From NCBI GenBank assembly GCA_033296885.1, contig MU863899.1, forward strand, positions 186,001-250,000: a stretch of DNA of 64,000 nt, written 5' to 3'. Below are positions 1 to 11,779 of this stretch, in pieces (positions within the stretch are counted from its first letter, which is position 1; each line of letters opens with the position of its first letter). Origin of the DNA: Triangularia verruculosa. Taxonomy: Eukaryota > Ascomycota > Sordariomycetes > Sordariales > Podosporaceae. The notes beneath the pieces were generated by a model that made no database searches, was not told the DNA's origin, and saw nothing but the letters and a program-made list of their open reading frames with translations. The translations under genes were made by a program, and so were the position numbers.

Positions 1-3000
1 GCCCAGCTGCCAAAGGAAAGGAATTCCAGAAAAAGATGGCACCCTCTTGGGGGGACGGTGGGATTTGAATAGCCGCTGCCACTACCACTTACACGGCATG
101 CGGGCCTCGCAGCTGCAGGGAGGTGTGAGTGAGTGGTCCGATGGGGGAGGCAACGGGTGCAATGGAGACACCCACGGTGGACAGGGGGCCTTTTCCCAGC
201 AAGCGGCTTTGATAGGGCGAGGGACCAACCTGCCAATAAAGTCCGGCGACTCGTGATGGAAAATAGACGCCCACTGGAGTGACGGAGCGGCACTGGAGCT
301 AGTTTTGCTAGGCGGCCCGAAGAGAGACCCGCGGGTGGGTTGCAGATGCTGGCCACAGGAGCGTGTTCCTTATGTTCCTGGCGGTATGGAAAGGTAGAAG
401 TCCAAAAGAACAATCTCACTTTACGGTGGATGACAAGAGAGAAGAAGAGTCCCGACGATCTTCAAGCTAGAGAAATCCGCCAGATAAGCGGAGGACACTG
501 GCCCTAGCACATGGGGTGTCTCTCAATATAGCAATAAGCTGTTGGCTGAGGGAAATGGGACCTTGGTGTCATGGGTGATGGTACCGAAGTGCGTGCATAG
601 TGCTCCGAGCTTGGACTTCATCCAGCACAAGGAATGAGTTAAAAAGACTGATACTACCATCGTCTAACTAGAAACACGCAGAGTTGCAAGTATCCTGATT
701 CTTGGGCTCTTCACCATGCCTTCGGCACACACATGAGGGCCACTCGGCCCATCAATGGCTGCAGAAACATGTGCTCGGGTCCCTGGAACAGCGAGGGCGG
801 GTGGTGATGCTCGATCCGTTCCACGAGAGAGAGCAAGAGAGGACTCATTCTCTGGCGGTTCTTGGCGGCAGCGTTGTCGCAACCCGGGGCTGGCGCATAT
901 GCAAGTGCTCGGAATCTATTGGATGGAGGCTTGTGTCGAGCAGGACCAGTTCTGCCGAAGAGGAGGAGGAGCCCGAACGAGGTTGGACGCCGGCTTCAGC
1001 GGGAAGACGAGCCAGTGATGGCCAAGATGGGCAAGAGAGGGGCATTGTCGTCGCTGGTTGGGCGGCAAGAGAGTGACTGTCGTCGAGTTGAGGTTCAACC
1101 CCTGTCGTGCGTCTGCCACCCCGGCTTCTCCTGCCACCAATGATCTGCGTCTAACCCTGTGGGGTTCGAATTGCTTGATGACGGGCGGCCAATCAGCGAC
1201 TAGCATCCTGTGATCTCGCTGCCGGTCATGCAGCTCAGCGGTAAGCCGTGCCACACAGCGGCCGACGTCCCCTCTCGCCCAGCTCAGTGAGTCCGACGAG
1301 GTGTGCCGTGGTGTCTTCACCTTTTTGCCGTCAAGAGAGTTTGAGTGGCACATGAATGGAATGTACTCCGTACGACCTAGACCTTGAGTCGCGAGCCTTA
1401 TCAACACCCCGCCTTTTCTTCTGGTTCAACCGTTGTCGTCCGTTATCTCAGGGCCGGTTCACTTCGCCGTTGGACATCCAGACCGTCTTCCTCGCAAGAG
1501 CCGTCCCTATCTCTCATCTTTTCTGTCTCTACTCACATAAGGCCCGAAACGGTGGGTCAATATAAGCATCTTGATTCAACCGGCTCAACCGAGGTTCTAG
1601 AGAACGATGTCGACATAGTTACGGATACTCACGATGCTCCAGGCTGTCACCCACTCGCCCCAACAGTTCACATCAATTTGGAAAAAGGCAGGCAGATTGA
1701 TCCGCAGATCCTTCAAGCAACGAGGCAGATCTTGGGGAATTGTGGGCAAAAATCCGGAATAGTGTACACCGTTTCCCAGGAAGGTATCACTGGTTCTCGT
1801 CCCATGCATGATCACCGCGCACAGAACCGGATTTTTACCCACCACCTCTGCCATATTTTTAGGGTGCTAAATGTCGCACTCAGTCCCAACAGAGTCCACT
1901 AGTGATCAGTGGTTGCGCGGCGAAACCATATCATGTTAATTAACCCACATCCCAGATCTGGTTCTGGGTGCGACTACCGGCTTACGATATGCTATAACGG
2001 TCACCAATATAGCACCTCTTCCGTCCAACGTTGTGTAACGGGGCGATAGCAAGAAAAGGGCAACAACCTCCGCACCGGCTTCCTTTCCCCAAGAGAAGAA
2101 GCTGCCGGTGTTGGTGATCCTCGGGTTCCATTGAGCCTTAGCAAACGGCTCGGCAGCCTGCAAGAGTCTGGCCATCACACCATCTCGTAGCGTAGGAGAC
2201 ACTATCGGTACTAATTATATAGCAACAACATTCTAGTTCAGGTGGAAAAATTGCTGACGATATTTCTCTCACCAAACTCTGGATTTGGCAACTCGTCCCC
2301 GCTCTGCTGTGCAACGTTGTCCACGGATGGGTTCTTACAAACTTCTCTGTCATGAAGTCATGAACGACCTGGTTAGTGCACAGCAAACTGCGAACTCCAC
2401 GGTAACAACCCGAGATTAGACCGCTTAGTTGCCGTCGGTGACGCCTCAGATAGATTGAATCGAGGGCCCGTGGCACTGGGAAACCGTTCGCACGGTTGAT
2501 ACTTCCACTTCTACGCCGTAACCCCCCAGGAATGCCGATATCTGGTTCCGCCAGATGTATGAATAGCATCGATCCCCCATTCCTTCCATCGTCCTTCCTG
2601 TGATTCCCTCGAGAGGCGGGGTAGTGAGGTTGGTGGTGGGTGTGGTGTTTGTCCCACCACCAACCCACCTCGCTAGCATTTGTTCCAGATGTTGCTGTTT
2701 CTTCCCACCTTGGCCGAAGGCCACATGGCCAGTCACATTTCTTTCTCCGCAGCCCCGACTGTACGTACCTGGTGCAGGTCCGGCCCAGAGTCCTGAGTGT
2801 ATGGCTTCAGGGCTGAAACCTATGCTGAGAAAGGGCTGAAAAGAAGTTTGCGTTTCGCCGTGGCTCATGCAGGCTATTAGTCGTCTATCTCAGACTTGGC
2901 TGCGGCTGTTACAGATAGATATACGAGGAAATGATCGTCCCGGAGTGATTCTAGACTTTGCTTACTAGCCAGCCATTGCCATTGAGCTGAAGGGGCTTGT

Positions 3001-4119
3001 ATCTGCTGGTCGAAGTCAAGGGCCCTTTCCAGCTTCACTTCCGTGGCCACGTCGTTTTTCCAACAGACAAGTCCCCAAGTGGCGGTTGATTTGCATATCA
3101 TGTAGTAGCTAAGTGGGCTTACTTACTTCCCAATAGCTGTTCATTCACCCCACAAAGGTGAAACGAGACTAGTCTTCTGATTCGATTCGATGGCCTCATT
3201 AGCTTCCGATAAGACACGTGGACTTGTCTCCATGTTCCAGTCTTAGAAGAAAAGATCAAAGACTAGAAAGCATTCATCACTTCTCTTTGTGCTCTTCGCT
3301 GGGGCTGTGGGCTGGGCCAAGTACTCATCCATGCCTGACACGTAGAGTCTGACTAATGTGGTTGGGTCGGGCCATGCCAATGGCAACTGTGGAATTATGC
3401 GACTAGTTGATTTCTTCTATTACCGACTGAACTTGTTTGGACATGATGACCGAGTGGACGTTGGGAAGATGTGGCTTGCGGCGGTGACGACGAGGAACAA
3501 AAGAGGGTCTTTCGCCCTGAAGCTGAGAAGCAGATCCCTTGGAGTTTCAAAGGTTGAATTTTGTTGAGTTTCCCTTGATAAAAAGCCTATAAGTGTCTTT
3601 GTGGCTTGTGAATGATTCATCGAGCTTTCCGGAGAATCTTCTGGTTCAAGAGCATAGAAATGGGTGACTGGGCTTGGAAGTGAAAAGCCGGTGAAACTTG
3701 ATTAGACTTCCAGTCATACAGCGATTCACTCATACTTCGAGCCACATACATGCCTTTATCATAGATTGTGGTGACATGTGAACGGCAAAGTCAATACCTA
3801 CACAACAGTCACTTCAAGATATCATCACTCCAGAGCCCGCGTTGTAAACATGACGGCTGGTGCTGTGAGTCAGAAAAACACCTTCGATATAGCAGAAATG
3901 CTCTAAGTGAATATTCTGGGAGTCTCCGTGTGCGTTGTAAACAGGCCCTCGACAGCAGTTGAGGCTGATGAAGCCGATCTCTGACAGTGTCCACAAATAA
4001 GAGCGAAAACGGGTAACCGTTTGCTCCTGAGTCCTTCCCATTGTCAAGACTGTTTCCCTATTATGTGACTAGTGGTTAGTATTGTCGAAACTCGAGAGCA
4101 AGTCTGGCCTTGAGTGATA
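1..4119. other. gene-poor left flank, no gene supported
   Basis: Short ORFs occur on both strands, the longest about 160-175 codons, but none shows a recognisable domain, a convincing start context or splice-linked continuation. I read the stretch as non-coding or degenerate. A strong G/C-rich hairpin lies at 2626-2671. The 12-mer GCGTTGTAAACA occurs twice, near 3839 and 3931. Nothing else stands out. Confidence 0.5.
2626..2671. repeat. inverted repeat (hairpin)
   Basis: TTGGTGGTGGG at 2630-2640 pairs perfectly with CCCACCACCAA at 2653-2663 across a 12-nt loop. A GAGG/CCTC extension can pair further out with a small offset. No gene is adjacent, so no terminator role can be assigned. Confidence 0.5.
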
Positions 4120-4369
4120 CGCCGTGGACAAAATAATTGGTATTGTAAGCCAAGATCACACCTTAAGAATAGCAGAAAAGACCTATTAACTATCTTATTA
4201 GGGCTTATTACTATCTTTTAACACGGTAGAAGTATCTTTTAAAGTGTTCTTAATGTCTTCCAAGGCCTATTAACTATCTTTTGAGGCCTATTAACTATCT
4301 TTTGAGCCTACTAACTATCTTTCCATACTGTATTCCCCCTCTGCAGTGCCAGTTTTTTTGTCCAGGACG
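4120..4369 (+). mobile_element. MITE-like terminal-inverted-repeat element, copy A
   Basis: The 250-bp element starts CGCCGTGGACAAAATAATTG and ends with the near inverse complement (...TTTTTTTGTCCAGGACG), giving imperfect terminal inverted repeats of roughly 25-30 bp. The interior holds several tandem degenerate units related to CCTATTAACTATCTTTT. A second copy lies at 60091-60302 in the opposite orientation. No transposase is encoded, so it would have to be moved in trans. The left flank is TA and the right flank TG; I cannot define a clean target-site duplication. The element ends about 310 bp upstream of the eIF2-gamma start, so it lies in that gene's promoter region. The superfamily (Tc1/mariner-like from the TA flank) is only a guess. 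Confidence 0.75.
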
Positions 4370-4679
4370 TGCGTGAATGGTGCCAACAGTGGGGCTTATC
4401 GGCCTTATCGGCCATGGTGGGGCAGACGGCGCTAACCATTATTAGTGGGTAAGCTTTGGAGCACCACCACCAGGAAGGCACGGATGAGTCGCAAATGTGT
4501 ATGACTGCACGCGAAATTCTCCAAAACCCAGTCCTGCGTTTCCATCTTCCACCCCCCACACCTTCGCAACCCATACCGAGTAGCAACACAAGTCGACTTG
4601 ACTAACCATCGGCGGTACTGAAATAACCAAGGGTTACCCAAAAAAAATCGTTATTACCCCGCCAAACGAGGCCATCACC

Positions 4680-6328
4680 ATGTCGGCCAACGACAAATTC
4701 GGCAACGACATTCCCGAGTCGGATTCCGACTCTGGCAACGAGTCCCAGGTCGACATCCACGACTCCGATAACGATCTTCTCGACAAGCCCAAGTCGGCTC
4801 TGAAGAAGCCTGCCCCCGCCCCAGTCGTCCAGAGACCACCTCTCCCCCCTCAAACAGATCCCAAGGACCTCGATGTCCAGAGCCTTACTGCTTCCACTCC
4901 CGAGATCATTGCCCGGCAAGCAACCATCAACATCGGAACCATTGGCCACGTCGCCCACGGGAAATCCACAGTCGTCAAGGCCATCTCTGGTGTCCAGACT
5001 GTTCGTTTCAAGAACGAGTTGGTTCGCAACATTACCATCAAGCTGGGTTATGCCAACGCCAAGATCTACAAGTGTGACAACCAGGAGTGCCCAAGGCCGA
5101 CTTGCTACAGGAGCTACGGCGGCGAGAAGGAGATTGACCCTCCTTGTGAGCGTGAGGGATGCACAGGAACCTACAGATTGATCCGCCATGTCTCGTGAGT
5201 ATTGATAGGGAAGACCGTGTGTTGAGGGAAATCGCTAACAGCAGGCAGATTCGTTGATTGCCCCGGTCACGACATTCTCATGAGCACCATGTTGTCAGGT
5301 GCCGCCGTCATGGATGCCGCCCTTCTTCTCATTGCTGGCAACGAATCTTGCCCTCAGCCTCAAACCTCGGAGCATTTGGCTGCTATCGAGATCATGAAAC
5401 TGAACAACATCATTGTTCTTCAAAACAAGGTTGACTTGATGAGAGAGGAAGCTGCCAAGCATCACCACGAATCCATTCTCAAGTTCACTCGAGGCACAAC
5501 CGCTGAAAAGTCGCCAATTATCCCCATTTCGGCTCAGCTCAAGCTGAATATCGATGCCATTCTCGACGCCATTGTCAATACAATTCCTGTTCCTGTCAGA
5601 GATTTCGCCCAGGACCCGCACATGATCATTATTCGGTCATTTGACGTCAATAAGCCAGGAGCCGAGATCGATGACCTCAAGGGCGGTGTTGCTGGTGGCT
5701 CCATCCTTCGCGGTGTCCTCAAGCTTGGTGACGAGATTGAGATTCGCCCTGGTGTTGTTTCTCGTGATGATCAAGGGAACATCAGAGTCAGGCCTCTATT
5801 CAGTCGCATTGTCTCTCTCAACTCTGAGGGCAACGAGCTCAAGTATGCGGTTCCCGGTGGGCTTATTGGCGTTGGCACCACTATCGATCCCACTCTCTGC
5901 AGAGCCGATCGTCTCGTCGGTTTCGTCCTTGGTCTCAAGGGCCGGCTGCCCGACATTTACAGCGAGGTCGAAGTCAACTTTTACCTGCTCCGTCGCCTCC
6001 TCGGTGTCAGGACAGCCGACGGCAAGCAGGCCAAGGTTGACAAGCTGGCCAAGAACGAAGTGATCATGGTCAACATCGGTTCCACCTCTATTGGTGCCAA
6101 GATTGTCGCCATCAAGAAGGATGCGGCGAAGCTCCAGCTCACTACCCCGGCCTGCACAGACCTTGGTCAGAAGGTTGCCCTCAGCAGACGTATTGAGAAG
6201 CATTGGCGTCTTATCGGTTGGGCCACCATCACTGCGTAAGTTTCCGTGAATTTGGTATGATATAATGTGGATATTTGCTAACTGAGTCGGAAAACAGCGG
6301 TGTGACAGTCGAGCCTGAAACGAATTGA
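4680..6328 (+). CDS. GCD11: translation initiation factor eIF2 subunit gamma
   Basis: This is the GTP-binding subunit of eIF2, which delivers initiator Met-tRNA to the 40S ribosome. Three exons (4680-5194, 5249-6235, 6298-6328) give 510 aa, the usual family length. Visible motifs are the P-loop GHVAHGKST near residues 89-97, a zinc-ribbon cluster with four Cys (CDNQEC...C...CEREGC) between switch I and G3, DCPGH across the first splice junction, and NKVD. The C-terminal region continues through the EF-Tu-like domains to RLIGWATITAG, and a tiny last exon supplies the final ten residues. Introns are 54 and 62 nt with AG acceptors that restore the conserved frame. The start is the first ATG of the conserved reading frame, after the leader context CATCACC. 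A repeat element ends about 310 bp upstream. Confidence 0.97.
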
Positions 6329-6880
6329 GCTTCCATGATCCTCTGATGATAATGACGGTAGAATGGGGAGGGTTCTCATCTGCTCTTGCTGCATGGTTCA
6401 CAAAAGTTAGGCAGGGGGTTTCTGGTGTGGTGTTTATATGCTGGGGAGGGCGGTAGAGTAGCGAAAATAAAGGGATTGACTTTTTGAGGACGCCTACTCG
6501 CGGAGTTTATATACGTATAACATAATTTCTGGTCATGTGTGTTATCTTCTTGGGCCGGTTTGATGTCCTCGTCTTTTGACATGTCTTTGTGTCTTTGACG
6601 CTCTGGAGCAGTTCATGCCCATGAAATCAAACCTCTCAAATGGTGTGTCTAACTTGCTGTATTATCTCTATGATTGCCTCCTGTGCTTTGGTTTTCATTA
6701 ACTTGTAAAAACAAACCTTCAAGGTAACCTGCTTGAAACTTTGTCTTTCGTATTTCCTTCCCAATTTTTGGCGCCATTTATTTTCCTGCTGTTTTTCTTT
6801 TTCTTTCGTGGTTCCTGAATTCAGGGGTAGCAAAGTTTTGATCTTCTCCATAATTCCCATGCCCTCCTCAGCTAACTCCT
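6329..6880. other. convergent 3' intergenic region
   Basis: AT-rich spacer between the ends of eIF2-gamma (+) and Laa2 (-). It holds T-rich and A-rich stretches expected of two 3' UTRs, and no gene. Confidence 0.6.
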
Positions 6881-8703
6881 TTACTTCCTAGCCTTCCTCG
6901 CATGCTTGACCAGGTTCTCAATGACCTTCTCAAACGCCTCCCGGTCCCCAATCTTCTCGTCCGTCCTCTTTTGCCAGTAGTCCAGCACGTCCTTTGCCGC
7001 GAACTGCATCCTCTCCAGCTTGCCGACGTGGCCCCTCAGCTCGGCGTCCGTCATGCCGTTCATCGCCTCGTCCGTCGTCATGCACAGCTGTCTTGCCTTT
7101 AGCAGGTCGAGGCTCTTTTCTGGGCTGTTGTTGTCTTTAGCTGCTGCTGCTGCTGCTGTTGTTGTTGATGAAGATGAACCTATTTCGGAGGAAGAAGGTT
7201 TCTTGGAGGATGACGATCTGGGTGGTGGCGGTTTGAGGTTTCCTTGGGAGTCGACCGAGGTCCTGACGGCGCTGCTGTTGCGGACCCGAGAAACGCTTCG
7301 GGAGTCGGCTGATTGGAAGGAGCCGTTGGAGGTTGTCCTGTGGAGGGTGGGCAGGACGAGTTTCTTTTGCTTGGAGGCCGGGAGGATCTCGTCTAGGTCG
7401 ACGGGGACGCCGAGGGAGACGAGGAAGAGGCGGCGGATGCGGGAGCGGATCCAGTCTGGCGGTTGGAGGGGGGGTGGTGCGACTAGTTGGGACCAGAGGG
7501 AGGCGGATCGGGGGGTGAGGAAGATGGGGTTCTCGTTGGAGAGGGAGGGGAGGGGGTTGATGGCGTCGGCGGGGGGGAAGAGGGCGGAGAGGTAGGGTTC
7601 GGTTAGGGAGGCGATTTCGGAGGAGTCGAGGTCGTCGAATGTGGGTATAGGCTTTGGGAGGCAGTTAGTACGAAGAACATAGCCTGCTTGGCAAAGGTAA
7701 AATAGGGCAGCTTACAAATGATAAGGCTGAGGCAGCTGCTGGAGCTGGAGTTGGAGCTGGCACCGCGGCTGGTGGTGGTGCTGGTGTGTCTTCGACTTGT
7801 TGAAACCCGTCGTCAAAGTCGCCAAAGTCATCGTCCAGATCGTCGTTGCCACCTTCTTCGAAATCGTCAAAGTCATCTCCAAAATCATCACCATTATCCT
7901 CATCGTCATCGCCCTCCACAGCATCGTCTCCACCCCCTGGAGGACCTGGTGATGTGGGGCTCAACGGTGCTGGTCTTCTACTGGCATTTGATGATTTTCT
8001 TCTTGAGCGTGTCGACACAGGAGTACTTTGGGACGGTGATATTGGGGCATCTACGCAGGAAAACCACACGTCAATACCGGCTTAGCTATAGAAGACAAAA
8101 GAGAAAAAAGCAGAGCAGGCCGGCTAGAAAGGCAAGACTACGCATCCGTACCATGATCTTCCACCCTCTTCCCGTCAGCCTTGATGGTCACATCCGGATT
8201 CGGATCCGATTTGTGTCTCTCCTCAACTTCCGGGTGTGTCACTGAGCCCTCGGTATCTGGCGCCTCCTCCACCACTGTCTTGGGAATAGGATGTCCGCCA
8301 GGAGTGGGGGACCGGGCGTAGCGTTCCGGCTCAGGAGGTGTTGGATCGAGGGGGTCGGGAATGATGGCGATCTCATCTGGCTCGGCATCACCCTCTCTCT
8401 TGCTATAAGCCTCGGTGCCGGGGACTTCGCCATAGGCCGGCTTGTCATCGACCCTCTCGACTCTGGTTCTTGGGATTGGCGACGCAGGGGCCGATCCAAC
8501 GGGCCCAGATTGGGCGTCGGAATAGTGTTCTTCAGAATCAGATTCCGCTGGTCAAGATAGTCAGCCGGCATTCTTCCAAGACCAAAACGCCAAAGGGAAT
8601 ATCTGTTATGGAGGTAATGAACGGTACCTAGGTCACGGGCACCTGGGTCAACGGTGCCTCGCCTCTCGGGAGGCGACAGGCTGTTTCGTCTCTCAGAAGA
8701 CAT
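6881..8703 (-). CDS. LAA2: Laa2/YBL010C-like AP-1 accessory protein
   Basis: Four exons read downward (8703-8628, 8547-8152, 8050-7716, 7651-6881) give 525 aa. The N-terminal half is disordered. A very acidic block near residues 190-215 contains DDFGDDFDDFEE and DDDFGDFDDGF, the acidic phenylalanine motifs of the fungal Laa2 family. The second half has SEIASLTEPYLSALFP, a DWIRSRIRRLFLVSLGVPVDLDEILP segment and a conserved helical C-terminus ending KHARKARK. In yeast, Laa2 bridges Laa1 and clathrin adaptor AP-1 at the trans-Golgi/endosome. The first intron (donor GTACCG, 80 nt) is inferred because it links the start to a long open acidic frame. The second has a weak branch site. The third has a clear ACTAAC. 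The exact N-terminus is less certain than the rest. The gene diverges from Nsp1. Confidence 0.85.
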
Positions 8704-9597
8704 GGTGGTAGCTGAAAGAAAAGCGAGATTTGTTTGTTCGTTCCCTCAAGGAGCAACGGTTTCCCAGTGGTTGGTGGTGCCGTTGAGAGACAGGTGTGGG
8801 AGGGGTCACAGGGAAGGGGGTCGGGAACCTTGAAGGCTCCAGAAGTTCCACGTTGTGCGCAAAGGGGTATCAAAACCAAAAGATGCCGTGGTGAGGTTGC
8901 ACTCCAGATGCACAGTCAAGCAATGGCAGAAGCAGGGTCGGGGTTCTAGACCAGGTTGGGTACGCATACATCGGCGCAGCTCTCTGACTGACAAGACAAG
9001 ACAATCGGGGGGGCCAGGTCGGCTGATCAGTGGCTTGTGAGCTGGAGTTGAGCGACGATGCCCGCAATCCAATGCGGAGCTTGAGATGGGCGCCCCACAC
9101 CTACGCTAGTGGAAGGAGGAGAGTGGGGCAAAGCCACAGCTAAAACTTGGCCCTGGATTCTCAGCCTTCCGCTCTGTGCAACGTTGGCGGGTGCTTTTGG
9201 CGCGTTGCGACTGGTGAGGCTGACGGAGCTTTTTTGCTGGCGCGGTCAAACAGCTGCCAAAAAGTCCAATCAACCGCGACGCTTTGCTGTTGCGCTTCTG
9301 CATCAAAAAGTCAACAATACCAGCGACTTGGCTACAGCAACAGTTCGACAGTCTTTCTTGTGATCAAAGCTGCAGCATCGTCTTTAGACTCCATCGATAA
9401 AGCCAATTGCTTCGGCAAACGTCCGACACCACAACATAATAACCTTTGCTTTGCGCTCTCCCTGAGCTGCATTCGAAGCGACTGGGGTTGTGTTGGGCTG
9501 CCGAAGCTATTATCGCCTTCTCTAGGTCGCCGACTTTGATACCCCGTCCTTTCCCCTCAACTTGATATCGTCGACCGAAGTTATCGAAACCGCAAAC
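8704..9597. promoter_or_regulatory. divergent promoter region Laa2 / Nsp1
   Basis: About 0.9 kb between two divergent starts. It contains no coding frame I can support and must carry both promoters. I see no well-defined TATA box. A pyrimidine-rich leader (CTTTCCCCTCAACTTG) precedes the Nsp1 start. Confidence 0.55.
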
Positions 9598-11779
9598 ATG
9601 TCCTTCACATTTGGCACACCATCATCCAATCCCGCCTCGGGCGCGGCGAATACATCAGCGGCACCGGCTGCTGGTGCTATCTTTGGAGGAGCCGCTTCAG
9701 GAACCACAGGAGCCCCATCATTCTCTTTTGGCAACACGAATACATCAGCTTCTGGGTCAAGCACACCCCAAGCCGGCGGAAGTCTTTTCGGTAACACAGC
9801 GGCCGCCGGAGCCGCGAAACCGGACCTCTTTGGCGGCGCCGGAGCTTCAACTACACCTGCAAGCGCAGCGCCTGTCGCGGGAGGAGGCTTGTTTGGTCAG
9901 GGTGCCGGCGCTTCAACAGGAAATAGTTTGTTCGGTCCCAAGCCAACCGCAACGACAGGGACGACAGGCACAACCAGCTCTCTGTTTGGTGCTACTTCTA
10001 CTGCCGCCCCTGCTGCCTCGACAGCAGCCCCATCATCTATGTTCGGAGGTCAAACTGGTGCCGCGAAGCCAGCGATGTTCGGGACTGCTGCTCCTGCCGC
10101 CTCTGGCACGACAACAGCGACCCCAACAGCTGCTACCGGAGGTCTATTTGGAGGTGCATCGACCACACCTCAGACCGCTGCCGTGAAGCCAGCAGGTAGT
10201 GCACTGTTTGGAGGAGCTGGAGGTGCCGGCGGAAGTCTGTTCGGAGCAACAGGAGGTGCTGGTGGGGCATCAACTCCCGCAAAACCGATGTTTGGTGCTG
10301 GTGGACTAGGCTCAACTACACCGGCCGGTGCTCCCCCGGCAGAACCCGCGAAGCCAGCCGGCAGTCTGTTCGGGGCGACAACCTCAGCTACTGGTACGGC
10401 CGCAGGAACTGCTGCTCCGGCTCCTGTTCCTGTTGCCGGTGGTCTATTCGGTCAACAAGCCTTGACTACTGCTACTACCACGCCAGCGGCCGGTGGCCTC
10501 TTTGGTCCTAAGCCGCCAGCGACTACAGCTCCTGCTACCGCTGCCCCGGCCGCTTCGACACCGGCGCCTGGTGGCCTTTTCGGAGCCAAAACCGCCGCGA
10601 CTACTGCTCCTGCTGCGGCTACACCCGCTGCTACCACAGCACCAGCGGCTGGAGGTCTTTTTGGAGCCAAGCCAGTGGGAGTTGCTACTACAGCTGCTGA
10701 GGCCGCAAAACCAGCTGGCAGTTTGTTGTTCGGAGCGACTGCCCCTGCTACCACCGCCGCAGCCACTACATCAGCTACACCTGCCGCTACCACGGCCCCA
10801 GCAGCTGGAGGTCTCTTCGGAGCCAAGCCTACGACCACCACAGCACCGGGTACCACTGGTGCTGCCACAGCTACTACCAGCGCTCCCGCGGCCGGCGGTC
10901 TCTTCGGAGCCAAGCTTGCGGCTACAACCACCACACCGGGCCCTGTCATGACAGCTTCGAACACGGCCCAGACAGCTGCCAACCTCGCAGCCTCGACTCT
11001 CGGCCCGGCTTCCCAGCTCCCCCGTCTGAAGAACAAGACCATGGACGAGATCATCACCCGCTGGGCCACCGACCTCTCAAAGTATCAAAAGGAATTCAAG
11101 GAGCAAGCCACGAAAGTCTCCGAGTGGGACCGCATGCTCGTCGAGAACGGCGAGAAGATCCAGCGTCTGTTCAACTCTACCCACGAAGCCGAGCGCGCTA
11201 GCAACGAGATCGAACGTCAACTTCAGGGGGTCGAGAGCCAGCAGGACGAGCTGGGCGCTTGGCTGGACAGGTATGAGCAGGAGCTCGACGAGCTGTACGC
11301 CAAGCAGGGCGTGAACCTGGAGAGGGAGGAGCAGATGACGGGGCCGGATCAGGAGAGGGAGAGGACGTACAAGCTGGCGGAGAAGCTGACGGACAGACTG
11401 GACGACATGGGCAAGGACTTGACAAAGATGATCAAGGAGATCAATGATATGAGTGGGAGCCTGAGCAGAGGGGGCAAGAGTGATGATCCGGTATGTTTTT
11501 TTTTTTTTCATCCCCCTTTTTTTTCACACTTTCTACGGTTCAGTGAGTGGTGTTGTGTGCTAACATGGAAAATTGTGAAAAAAGCTCTCTCAAATCGTCC
11601 GCGTCTTGAACAGCCACTTGACGCAGCTGCAGTGGATTGACACCAACGCCAAGACGCTCCAGGCCAAGGTACAGGCCGCGCAGAAGACGACGGGGAACAT
11701 GGGGCCGAGCGCGAACGAGACGGAGAGCAATGCTGCCGAGAGCTTTTACAGGTCCTACCGGGGCGGTGGTTTCAAATAA
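9598..11779 (+). CDS. NSP1: FG-repeat nucleoporin Nsp1 (Nup62 family)
   Basis: Central-channel nucleoporin forming the permeability barrier and the Nsp1-Nup57-Nup49 trimer of the nuclear pore. Exons 9598-11490 and 11585-11779 give 695 aa. Residues 1 to about 460 are Ala/Thr/Gly/Pro-rich with many GLFG, SLFG and FG units spaced by low-complexity linkers. From about 475 the chain changes abruptly to a charged coiled coil beginning LPRLKNKTMDEIITRWATDL, the conserved Nsp1_C start. It continues across the intron (LSQIVRVLNSHLTQLQWID) to the end. The chosen start gives MSFTFGTPSSN, typical of the family; an in-frame upstream ATG at 9562 adds only 12 non-conserved residues. The 94-nt intron has a T-run after its GTATG donor and a GCTAAC branch site. 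Confidence 0.95.

Noticed and set aside
1161..1175. GGTTCGAATTG resembling a tRNA B box
   Set aside because: No A box or foldable cloverleaf upstream.
1384..1902. 172-codon plus-strand ORF in the left flank
   Set aside because: No domain, no splice continuation and overlapping ORFs on the other strand of similar size; not distinguishable from chance.
2138..2868. Two overlapping minus-strand ORFs (176 and 140 codons)
   Set aside because: Different frames over the same DNA, no conserved motif; neither is supported.
4602..5189. 195-codon minus-strand ORF opposite eIF2-gamma
   Set aside because: Antisense shadow of a strongly conserved GTPase exon, with no domain of its own.
10452..11069. 205-codon minus-strand ORF opposite Nsp1
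   Set aside because: It is antisense to the repetitive Ala/Thr/Gly-rich FG region; its composition is only the mirror of that repeat.
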